Below, piece by piece: positions 1 to 10,800 of a stretch of DNA of 64,000 bases; the first letter of the stretch is position 1, and each line of letters opens with the position of its first letter. A program made the position numbers and the translations under genes. Source of the DNA: an uncultured Allomuricauda sp. (GTDB lineage: Bacteria; Bacteroidota; Bacteroidia; Flavobacteriales; Flavobacteriaceae); assembly GCF_947499695.1 (NCBI RefSeq), contig NZ_CANMPQ010000002.1, positions 930,001 to 994,000 of the forward strand. Direction: 5' to 3'. The notes under the pieces are model-generated. The model had not been told where the DNA came from. It did not search any database and saw nothing but the letters and a program-made list of their open reading frames with translations.

Positions 1-232
1 TAATAAATGTTCCAGTACCTTGTTGCGTCTCAAGTATATTTTGAATTTCCAGTTCTTTGTATGCTTTGGCAACCGTATTTAGATTTACTTTCAATTCTAC
101 GGCCAGAGATCGAACGGTGGGCAATTGCTCTCCGGTTTTCAGGTTTCCGAAAGCAATGCCAAATTTTATCTGATCGATGATTTGTCGATAAAATGGTATT
201 CCGGTCTTAGGATCTAATTTAAAAGTAATCAT
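1..232 (-). CDS. GntR-family (YtrA-type) transcriptional regulator, N-terminal part
   Basis: The reading frame runs off the left edge of the window; only the first 77 or so residues are visible. They read as a GntR winged helix: MITFKLDPKTGIPFYRQI at the start, then a helix-turn-helix with LPTVRSLAVELKVNLNTVAKAYKELE, then the wing ETQQGTGTF. This pattern is typical of the short YtrA subfamily, whose members usually repress themselves and a neighbouring ABC transporter. The ATG lies at 232-230, 8 bp from a perfect palindrome that fits an autoregulatory operator. The transporter genes expected downstream would lie outside the window. Confidence 0.85.
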   Translation of the reverse strand, partial: MITFKLDPKTGIPFYRQIIDQIKFGIAFGNLKTGEQLPTVRSLAVELKVNLNTVAKAYKELEIQNILETQQGTGTFI

Positions 233-239
233 TGTTTTA

Positions 240-261
240 TTGTACTATACATATAGTACAA
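240..261. promoter_or_regulatory. Perfect palindrome, probable operator of the GntR/YtrA regulator
   Basis: Two exact 10-bp arms, TTGTACTATA (240-249) and TATAGTACAA (252-261), are separated by the two bases CA. A further partial half-site, TGTACA, follows at 264-269. The palindrome sits just upstream of the regulator's start codon and between it and the divergent deaminase gene. GTACTATATATAGTAC-like palindromes are typical of YtrA regulators, so autoregulation is likely; control of the deaminase gene is only possible. Confidence 0.65.
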
Positions 262-375
262 ATGTACAATAAATTATTAACTTGCTATTTTATTCATTCA
301 TATTTATTGATTTCATCAAATCTGAGTAACAATTTTTTGTAAGGTTTTAGCAGTTTTTTTGGCTAAAGGGATATT

Positions 376-789
376 ATGAAGGACACCAATAATTTTATGG
401 CTCGATGCGAAGAATTGGCAAAGAGCGCAGCTGCCAAAGGAAACAGTGCCGTTGGGAGTTTGCTTGTCGTGGATAATAAAATTGTGGCCGAGGCGGAGGA
501 AGCTGTGGCTACCAAACAAGATGTAAGCTGCCATGCCGAAATGGAAGTTCTGAGGAAGGCTAGTAAAATAGTAGGCGAAAACATGTCAAATGCCACTCTA
601 TATAGCAACAAAGAACCTTGCGTTATGTGTAGCTATGCTATTCGATTCCATAAAATAAGTACAGTAGTTTTTAAAGAAAAATCAGAAACGTTGGGAGGAG
701 CCAGTAGTGCCTATAATTTATTGATATCGGAGAATGTTCCAAATGATTGGTCCCCGCCTGTACACTGTATTCATCTAGAAGAAGAATAA
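376..789 (+). CDS. Nucleoside deaminase (cytidine/deoxycytidylate deaminase superfamily)
   Basis: A 137-residue zinc-dependent deaminase. The active-site signature is complete: His53-Ala-Glu55 (CHAE) and Pro81-Cys82-x-x-Cys85 (EPCVMC), which bind zinc and shuttle the proton. The length and the PCVMC spacing match the nucleoside/guanine deaminase branch (relatives of TadA and guanine deaminase), but the exact substrate cannot be read from sequence. A single base separates its stop from the next gene, a flavin-binding protein, so the two are probably co-transcribed. Cytoplasmic: no signal peptide. Confidence 0.85.
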   Translation: MKDTNNFMARCEELAKSAAAKGNSAVGSLLVVDNKIVAEAEEAVATKQDVSCHAEMEVLRKASKIVGENMSNATLYSNKEPCVMCSYAIRFHKISTVVFKEKSETLGGASSAYNLLISENVPNDWSPPVHCIHLEEE

Positions 790-790
790 A

Positions 791-1420
791 ATGAACTATT
801 CAAAATTAGCCTTTACAGAAACTATTAAAGAACTTCAGGAAGAGGAAGGTAGCAGAAATGCATATGCGCGAATGGAACGCATGGAATTACCAGATGGATT
901 GTCGTATAGAGAAATGAGTTTTATTCAGGAACGAGATAGTTTTTATATGGCGTCATATGGTGAAAACGGATTTCCCTATATTCAGCACAGAGGAGGACCA
1001 AAAGGGTTTTTGAAGATGATTGACGTGAAAACGTTGGCATTCTTGGACTTTACCGGGAATAAGCAATACATATCTACAGGAAACATCAAAACGCATAAAA
1101 AGGTTTCTTTGATCCTTATGGACTATGCGAACAGAGCCCGATTAAAAATTTATGCCGAAGCGGAAACAGTATCCCTAGCTGAAAACAAAGAGCTTACCCA
1201 AAAATTAGGACTGGACTACGATTATAAGGCTGAGCGTATTATTCTATACCATATAAAGGCATTTGATTGGAATTGCCCCCAGCATATAACCCCGCGATTT
1301 ACTGCTGAGGATATTTCCAAAATGAATAAAGAACGAGAAAATTATATTCAAAATCTTGAGGGGGAAGTAGCATCGCTTAAGCAAAAAATTCTTGATTTTG
1401 AATCAAATATCGGAAAGTAA
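791..1420 (+). CDS. Pyridoxamine 5'-phosphate oxidase-like flavin-binding protein
   Basis: A 209-residue protein with the split-barrel fold of the PNPox-like family. The central part (about residues 45-165) contains GFPYIQHRGGPKGF and the DFTGNKQYISTGN region expected to bind FMN phosphate, and the core ends near HIKAFDWNCPQHITPRF. This variant is common as a stand-alone small flavoprotein. A C-terminal helix (about 175-205) is rich in E, K and L and looks like a coiled coil, so the protein may dimerise through it. It follows the deaminase by one base. The substrate is unknown; a role in PLP synthesis is not implied. Confidence 0.8.
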   Translation: MNYSKLAFTETIKELQEEEGSRNAYARMERMELPDGLSYREMSFIQERDSFYMASYGENGFPYIQHRGGPKGFLKMIDVKTLAFLDFTGNKQYISTGNIKTHKKVSLILMDYANRARLKIYAEAETVSLAENKELTQKLGLDYDYKAERIILYHIKAFDWNCPQHITPRFTAEDISKMNKERENYIQNLEGEVASLKQKILDFESNIGK

Positions 1421-1724
1421 AAACCTTGTTTTATTGAAATTAGGTAGCATTCGCAATTCCATGATTTAGACTGGATATTTATATCAATTTACTCATTTTT
1501 TTCTTACAGATGGCTTGATGCAACATTGCTCTCGATAGCTTTTTGAAACTGCAATATTTCACATCATTTTTTAGGTTAAGAATAAGAACGGATATTAACA
1601 ATCTACATCTGACTTTTTTCAAAGTTAATCACTTAATAATCAACTGTTTTATAGCGTTCCTTGTCATCGAGTAGACAAGAATATTGTTGAATTCGCCCCA
1701 TAATAGCCTTTTAAATCAAAAACC

Positions 1725-1767
1725 TTTCATCGATAATCCGATGTTTCACAACAAATGATCGATGAAA
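1725..1767. promoter_or_regulatory. Inverted pair of TTTCATCGAT boxes upstream of the adhesin operon
   Basis: TTTCATCGAT lies at 1725-1734 and its exact reverse complement ATCGATGAAA at 1758-1767, 80-120 bp before the adhesin start. The same decamer occurs twice as a direct repeat ahead of the LysM protein gene near 57.2 kb. There the flanking bases also match the minus-strand reading of the right-hand box (TTTCATCGATNATTTGT). This suggests one regulator acts at both places. Confidence 0.5.
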
Positions 1768-1800
1768 TACAACATATTTTCCGTTTAACGGATCGTTGTA
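1768..1800. repeat. Compound inverted repeat in the adhesin leader
   Basis: TACAAC (1768-1773) pairs with GTTGTA (1795-1800), and inside them TCCGTT pairs with AACGGA around a single T (1780-1792). It could be a second operator or an RNA hairpin in the 5' untranslated region. Its function is unknown. Confidence 0.4.
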
Positions 1801-1847
1801 GATATGTTTGAATAATCCTACAAGGATAATAACCTCATTCCTTAACT

Positions 1848-4800
1848 ATGATTGCACTAATAACCCGCTGGAAAAAGAGAAGCATCTTTTTGTCTTTTTT
1901 GTTTTTGTTTGCGGTGATTCAAATGGGTCACGCTCAGAATTGTTCTATCAATGCGGGAATACCACAAACGGTGTGTGAAAATGTTGGAACTTTCAATTTG
2001 TCCGGATCATCTGCCGGATTGGTTCAAAGTGGACCGACATGGTCGCAAGTAGGAGGACCATCAGTTATTATCGCCGACCCTTCTAACCTAACTACCGGAA
2101 TTAACGGGCTTGTAGGGGGAAATACATATACTTTTAGGTTGACTGCCGTGTGTACTGATGGAACTACACAGTTTCAAGATGTAAATATTACGGTTCAACC
2201 TATCACGGTTGCAGATGCCGGTAGCGACGTTGCTTCATGTCCTGATAACTCTGGAACTGTTACTACCAGTGCAAATAGCCCACTTAATGGCGGGGAAACC
2301 GGACTATGGAGTATTGTTGGTAATAATGACGCCGGGGTAACCATAAACGCTCCAACTTCTCCTACCACAAGTTTAACTTTACCGGAAGGAAATGCAGGTG
2401 TAACCACTTTGCAATGGACAATCACAGGGCCTGACTATGCTCCTGGCCAATTTTGTGAATCAACTTCGACAATGACTGTTGCCAATTACGGCGGAGTTTC
2501 AGTAATAAATGCCGGAGCTGACCAAAATCTCGATAATTGTTACTCGGTTACACAATCCACTTCAATGACTGCCAGTTTTGGCGGAAACAATATTAATGGA
2601 CAAGTAGGGACATGGAGTTTTGTAAGCGGACCAAATGTGCCAACAATCTTAGATGTAAATGACAATAATACCAATATTACAAATCTTATTGAAGGTTCTT
2701 ATGTTTTTAGGTGGTCAGTAAGCGGACCCTGTGCAACTGGTGAGGATACAGTAACAATCAACGTAGATGAAGCCACTCAAGATATTTCAACCGCTTCAAT
2801 TCAAGATGACAATATTCGGTTTTGTGATGCAAGTATAACTACAGCGACCTTATCTGGTTCCGTACCGCAGTTTACAGGAGAAACAGCCACTTGGACACAA
2901 ACTTCAGGTCCTGGTGGAGCAAGTATTTTGAATCCAAACTCACCAACTACTCAAATTTCAGGATTGGATGGAAATAGTACCTATGAGTTCACTTATACCA
3001 TAGAAAATTCTACGACACTTTGTACAGATACTGCAACAGCAACTATTCGATATTCTACCAATCCCGTTTCCATTACAGCTAACGGAGGGAGCGATATCAT
3101 TGCAGCATGCGGAGTTACAAGTATTGATATCCCATTTACCACTACCGGAAATGGAAGTAATACCTATAGCATAATTAACGGACCTGCCGGGTCTACTTTA
3201 ATAGACCCAGGAACTTTTAGCAATACCGGAAGCACACCCTTAAATATTGATTTTGATGTTGAAGGGACCTATACCGTACTGTTCCGAAGAGCACTAAGTG
3301 GTACCATACAAACAGGATGCGATGTTGCAATGGATGCTATTAATGTAACTGTTGCGCTAACTCCGACAGCTGCCAATGCAGGAACCGATCAGAACTTGGC
3401 CTGTAATGTCACTAGTACTGACATCACGGGGAATACCATAACTATCGGCAGTTCACTGTGGTCACAGATTAGTGGCCCCAATACGGCTACAATTGCCTCT
3501 CCATATGCAAGAACCACAAATGTTTCTAACCTAATACCTGGAACCTATGTGTTCCAATATGGAATTTCAGGAGGTAGCTCGTGTGCGCCTGCCATGGAGG
3601 ATACGGTTGAAATTGTTGTTTCTTCTGATGCTCCGGTTGCCACCGATGCTGGCGTGGACCAAACAATTTGTTTTGGAGCACCAACGCAGCTAGATGCCAA
3701 TGCACCTCCGTCAACAAATTTATTGGGAACTTGGACTGTTGACACTGCTCCAGTGGGAGCAACCATTGTTTTTGCAGATGAAAATAATCCAAAAACACTA
3801 GTCTCAGGATTGGATGACCCCAATGAAACTTATATTTTTCTTTGGACTATTGATAACCCTGGTGACCCCACCTGTCCAAATCCTGGAACAGATACAGTTA
3901 CCATAACCACAAACGCAACGCAAGGTCCAACGCTTGCAGATGCAGGGCCTGACCAATGTTTGGGTACAGGAACTGGCTCAGGCACTTTAGCTGGAAATCA
4001 ACCTGCCGGAGATGAAATAGGAACATGGACGGCATTGCCAGCAATTGGGATTGCGTTTGATGACGCCAATCAATTTGATACAGATGTAACTGTAACCATA
4101 GAACAGAGCTACATACTTACATGGACGATATCCAAAATTGCTCCCGGTTGTCAATCTACTTCTGATGAAGTGGAAATAACCGTTGGGCCGAATGCTGCGG
4201 CTAATGCGGGACCCGATCAAACTGCCTGTCAATCCGTTTTTACCATGGATGCAACAGGCTCTGTTGGAAGTAGCGGTAGTTGGGCACAAATTTCAGGACC
4301 AGGAGGATATACTTTTGACGATAATACGAGTCCAACGGCCCAGATTACTTTTAGTTTTTCTGGACAATATGTTTTTGAATGGACAGCAAACAATGGTTCT
4401 TGTTCTTCAGACACAGATCAGGTAACCTTAAATGTTGGAATTCCACCGACAACCGCTTCAATAACGACGCCCACTGAAACCATATGTTCTTCAACGTCTG
4501 TTGTATTGGATGGAAACGTATTTAACTCCAATATAGAAACAGGGTATTGGACTTTGCTTTCAGGAGCACCCAACACACCAACTTTTTCAGATGTAAATGA
4601 CCCTAACGCTACGGTCACGGGGCTGGTTTCGGGATCATATACCTTTCGATGGACCATAGCAGGAGACCCTAATTGTCCGACAAGCTTTGCAGATAAGACC
4701 GTTGATGTTTTTGTGCCTGCAGATGCTGGTCCTGATTTAGAGCTTTGTCAAGTTCAAAACTTCTTATTGGAGGCCACTTTTGGGTCCACAGGAACTTGGG

Positions 4801-7800
4801 TTCAAACGTTTGGTCCTGGAGTTGGAGGCCTACCAGGTACTCCAGCCACGATAACACAGAATCCTTCTGATAGCAATGTTGCTGAAGTAAGCAATATTGA
4901 ATTAGGAAGAGTATATAGATTTCAATTTACCACCAATTACCCTGGCGCCACTGGCTGCGGAAATACTTCGGATGAAGTACAGGTTGAGTCAAGCGGCTTG
5001 CCCACGGTACTTCCGGCTGCAGGCCCAGATCAGTTGTTATGCTTGGGAGATTTAGTGGTTGCCAACCAGACTACTTTAGCTGGAAATATGCCTCCAGATG
5101 ATGTAGATGAAGCTACTTGGAGTTTCACCGAACAACCCGCAGGTAGCACAGCAGTAATTACCAGTATTAATGATCCAACATCCACGATAACAGGATTGAC
5201 TGTACCTGGAACCTATATTTTAGAATGGAATTTCGAATCTGGATTTTGCTTTACAACTTCTGATGTTGTGAGAATTGAGGTGTACGACGTTCCGTCAACA
5301 GCAGATGCTGGTGCAGACCAAGCTAGTGCATGTCCGGTGGATGCACAACTTAATGCCGTACCACCAACTTCTGGAACAGGTACATGGACCTTTACTGTTG
5401 ACCCTTCTGGAGGAGCCGCGGTAATTGACAATCCCAATTCACCTACTTCTACAATATCAAACATTACAGTACTCGGAACATATACCTTAACATGGACGGT
5501 AGCTCATAATGGAATCACCTTTGTTGATAGTCCTTCAGCTTGTGATCCAACTTCCGATACGGTTGACATTACCTTTCCGGCTGACGCGCCGTCTTCTGCA
5601 GATGCAGGTGCAGATCAAGAATTTTGTGCTGCTACCCAAACCAATATGGCTGCAGCAGCAATCGTTGTTGGGACTGGAACTTGGACCCAAACAGCAGGTC
5701 CAGGTATAGGAGGAACTCCTGGAACCCCTGCAAATATTGTCTCGCCAAACAGCGAAACAACACTTATTGATACATTGGAAGCTGGCACATACGAATTTAC
5801 CTGGACCGTTGTAAATGGTGGATGCACATTTGTGGATACCATGGAGTTAGTTAATTATGCTGACCCTGGAAGTGCAGATGCTGGTCCGAACCAAAGCTTA
5901 GATCAATTTTCTCTGGTAACACTTGCTGCAGTTCCTGCAACTGCCGGAGTGGGAACTTGGTCTCAGATTTCTGGGCCAACAACCGCTGGATTCGATAATG
6001 TTAATGACCCCAATACCGATGTTTTTGGAGCGACAACAGGAATCTATGTTTTTGAATGGAGAATTTCTAATGGAATTTGTGCAGATGTTTTCGATACTGT
6101 TGAAATTTCATTTGTTGGAATTGATTTAGAGTTGACGAAATCGGTTTTACCTGTTTCTGCAAACCCCGGTGATACCGTTACATTCACTATAGATGTGTTT
6201 AACGACGATGCATCAACACCTACAGATGCGACAGGAGTATCAGTCCGGGATGTTATGCCTTCGGGATATTCCCTAGTGCCGGGAACGGTAAGCAACGGAG
6301 GTGTTTACAATGCGGGAGACTTATCCATCACATGGTCAAACCTGTCCATCTTAAATGGAAATACACAAAGTTTAACGTTCGATGCTACGGTAAACGCATC
6401 TGGGAATTACATTAATTCTGCTGAAATAACAGCGAATGATACCTTTGATATCGATTCCACAGTGAACAACGGATTAGTCGGCGAAGATGATCAGGATACC
6501 GCTGAAGTAACAGTTACGATTGCTGATCTAACCTTATCAAAAGATATTAGCGCTGGATCTAGTTTAACACCTAACATTGGTGACACGGTGATATTTGAAC
6601 TTACAGTTTCAAATGCCGGACCTGTTACTGCAACCAATATAACGGTAGAAGATGTGGTACCTTCTGGATTTACAATAGGAACCATCAATAATGGTGGTAC
6701 GGAATCCAGTGGGACGATTACATGGGATATTACCTCGCTTCCTGTAGGTTCTACAACGGTAACTTATGAAGTCACCGTGAATGCCCCTGCCGGAACACCC
6801 AATGAATATGTAAATACTGCTGAAATAACCGCATCCGATCAATTCGATCCTAATAGTTCACCCAATAATGATGATGGTGACCAAAGTGAGGATGATGAAG
6901 ATTCAGTTACTATTACCGTAGCCGAAGAAGCTGATCTCAGCATTTCCAAAAATATAATTGTAGGTTCAACAACCCCTAATGTAGGTGATACACTTACTTT
7001 TGAGTTGGTCCTTTCAAATGCAGGGTCTAATGATGCAACCGGAGTATCCGTTGAAGATATTCTTCCGGTTGGGTTCACACTTACCGCGGTAAATAGTGGA
7101 GGGTCCTTAGGTGGAAATACAGCCAGTTGGTCTGGATTGTTTATTCCTTCCGGAGGAAATATTGCATTAACTTATCAAGCTACAGTAAATACACCTACCG
7201 GAGCAGCAGGAGAATACACGAATAGCGCACAGATTACAGCAAGTAATCAAATTGACCCTGACAGTGACCCAGCCGATGGACCGGGAACCGATGATTTAGG
7301 AGATGGGGTTGCTGATGATGATGAAGCAAGCTTAACCATTGTGCCTCAAGAAGCCGACCTTTCCCTGGATAAATCAGTGGATAATACCACTCCAGATGTA
7401 GGTGATACGGTAACTTTTACGGTTCAGGTAGATAATGCCGGACCTGATATTGCTTCAAATGTAAGTATTGAAGATGTGGTTCCATCTGGGTATACCATAG
7501 TTGGTGGAAGTGTTTCCAATGGTGGAGTCTTTAATTTAGGAGGTTCCGAAGTTATTTGGAATCTAGCTTCAGTACCATTGGCTGGAGTAACCTTAACGTA
7601 TCAAGCCACGGTCAATGCACCCACTGGAGCACTAGGAGAATATGAAAACATTGCACAAATAACAGCTGTTGACCAATATGATCCAAACAGTACGCCCAAT
7701 AATGATGATGGCGATCAAAGTGAAGACGATGAAGATAGCCAAACTGTAGTTCCGACATCTTCGGACTTGAGTTTGGTAAAAGACATTAGCACCGCGTCAT

Positions 7801-10800
7801 CAGCTACTCCAAATGTAGGTGACACTGTGGTTTTCGAATTAACAGTAACCAATGCAGGTCCAAGTGCAGCAACGAATATTGTTCTCGAGGATATCGTTCC
7901 TTCAGGATACATACTAGGAACTGTTAACAACGGTGGAAGCGCTATTGCTGGAACGTTCATAACATGGAATATTGCCAATTTACCTGTTGGATCTACCACG
8001 GTATCTTATGACGTTACGGTAAGCGCACCCACGGGGTCAACAGATGAGTATTTAAATACTGCGGAGATTGCATCTGTGGATCAATTTGACCCTGATAGCA
8101 CACCTGGAAATGATGATGGCGACCAAGATGAAGATGATGAGGATTTCTTTGTGGTTATTCCGCAGGTCGCTGATATCGAATTGGAAATTTTAGCCAGTAA
8201 TACAACTCCTGATGTAGGTGATATAATCTCCTTTACCATCAATCTTAGTAATACGGGTGCAGATGCTGCCACTGGAGTTTCCATTGAAAATTTGGTACCG
8301 TCCGGATTCGGAACAATTACCGGAATCAACAATGGTGGAACGTTCAATTTTGGGTCGGGAATCGTTACCTGGACTGGTCTTACGGTTCCTGTGGGTACAA
8401 ATACCACAGTACTTACTTTTAATGCAACGGTTGGAACTCCAACTGGAGCACTAGGCGAATTCATGCATATTGCTGAAGTAACATTTAGCAATCAATTTGA
8501 TTCGGATAGCACACCAAACAACGATGATGGAGATCAAAGTGAAGATGATGAGGATGCAATAACGGCGGCGCCAGAACAGGCTGACCTTTCGTTAACCAAA
8601 ATTGTGGTTGACAATGATTTAACACCAAATGTTGGTGATGAAATTAGTTTTGAAATAACGATTTCCAATGCAGGGCCAAATGATGCGACAAATGTTGTGG
8701 TAACAGATTTGCTTCCCACAGGATTTGACTATGTGCTGTACAGTGCCACAGCCGGAATCTATAATGATACGACTGGAGAATGGCAAGTTGGGACAGTGAC
8801 TGGCGGTTCCTCTGAAACCTTGATTATTGATGTATTGGTTAATGCCGCGGGTAATTACGTCAATACCGCTCAGATTACCGCTTCGGATGCCTTTGATATC
8901 GATTCAACGCCAAGCAACGGAGTCTCTGCAGAAGATGATCAGGATGATGTTACAATAACACCCGCCGCTTTAGTTGATCTTTCTTTGACCAAAAGTGTGG
9001 ATAATGCAAATCCAATCGTAAATACAAACGTGGTGTTTACACTGACGGTTTCCAATACGGGGCCAAGTGATGCCACTGCTATTCAAGTTACCGATCAATT
9101 ACCATCTGGATTCACGTATGTTTCTGATGACGGTGGTGGAAATTATGACGATACAACAGGAATTTGGAATGTGGGCGCATTGATCAATGGAGGCAATACT
9201 AGTTTGAATATTACCGCTACGGTAAATCCAACCGGTAGTTACGTCAACATTGCAGAAATTACCGCTCAAGGCGAAACAGATAGCGATTCCACTCCAAACA
9301 ATGCTGTTGCAGGTGAGGATGATCAAGATCAAGTAGTAATCAATGCAGCACCACTGGTTGATATTTCGGTTACTAAAACTGCCGATGACCTTACTCCAAA
9401 TGTGGGTGATCCAATCGAGTTTACCATAACTGTACAAAACGACGGACCTAATGATGCGACCAATGTTGTGGTCACCGATGTATTGGCATCGGGCTACGGA
9501 TTTGTAAGTGCAGTACCATCTACAGGGGTATATGAACCTTTAAACGGGTCATGGACCGTTGGGAATCTTGCAAACGCGGCTTCGGAAAATATTGTAATTA
9601 CTGCTACGGTATTGGCCGATGGAGATTATACTAATATAGCTGAATTAACAGGATTGACTGAAACCGACATTGATTCTGAGCCTTCCAATAATGATGATAC
9701 TGAAGATGATCAACAGACTATTGAACCCGTTCCTGTATTGGTTTCCGATTTAGTGCTTCGAAAGTCTGTGGATATTTTGAGTCCATTGGTTGGTGAAGAA
9801 GTCATTTTCAACATCAGTATTACGAATAACGGACCAAGTGATGTAACTGGAGTAGAAGTAGAAGATTTGCTTCCTTCAGGATATACCTATGTTTCCAATA
9901 ACAGAACGGCTGGAGTTTATGACCCAGGAACCGGTATTTGGGAACTGAATGGTGTAATTCCAAATGGAACTACAGAAACCATGAATATTGTTGCCGTGGT
10001 AAATCCTACTGGAGATTATTTCAATGTGACCGAAGTATTCTCATCCAGTAATTTGGATCCAAATTCCACTCCGAATAATAATAACGTATTTGAAAATGAC
10101 CAGGATAGTGCTGGTACCACACCTATTCCTTCTGCGGATTTGTCTTTGGATAAAACTGTGGATAATGAATTCCCGAATGTAGGTTCAAATGTGGTCTTCA
10201 CAATTACTGTGACCAACGATGGTCCTAGTGATGCCACAAGCGTGGTTGTTTCAGATGCACTCCCATCCGGTTTTACGTATCTGGCAGATGATTCTGGAGG
10301 TACTTATAGTGATACAAGTGGATTATGGAACGTCGGTACAATTACCGGTGGAGGCAATGCTATTTTAAATATTACGGCCCAGGTTAATTCCTCAGGGGAT
10401 TATACCAATGTGGCCGAAGTAATTACTTCTATTCAACCAGACCCAGATTCCACTCCTGGAAATAACATACTTTCTGAAGATGACCAAGATGAACAATCCG
10501 TTACCCCAAGATCTGTAACAGATATTTCAGTGTCAAAAACAGCCGACAACCTAAGTCCATCAGTAGGAGAGCAAATTGTATTTACCGTAACAGTTACAAA
10601 CTCAGGCCCAAATGTGGCAGCAGGACTTGTTATTGAAGATATTCTGGCTACCGGATATAGTTTGGTTTCAGCCGTTGTTACCTCTGGAACCTATGATCAA
10701 ATAACAGGTGTTTGGGGAATTCCGACGATGGCGAATGGCACTGTGGAGACGCTTACAATTACCGCTACGGTGCTTGCTTCAGGAAATTACAGCAATACAG

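Larger units (their letters stand above)
1421..1847. other. Intergenic region upstream of the adhesin operon
   Basis: There is no coding sequence in this 427-bp stretch. It holds the promoter region of the giant adhesin operon, with two separate inverted repeats listed below (1725-1767 and 1768-1800). The first 280 bp show no recognisable signal. Confidence 0.6.
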
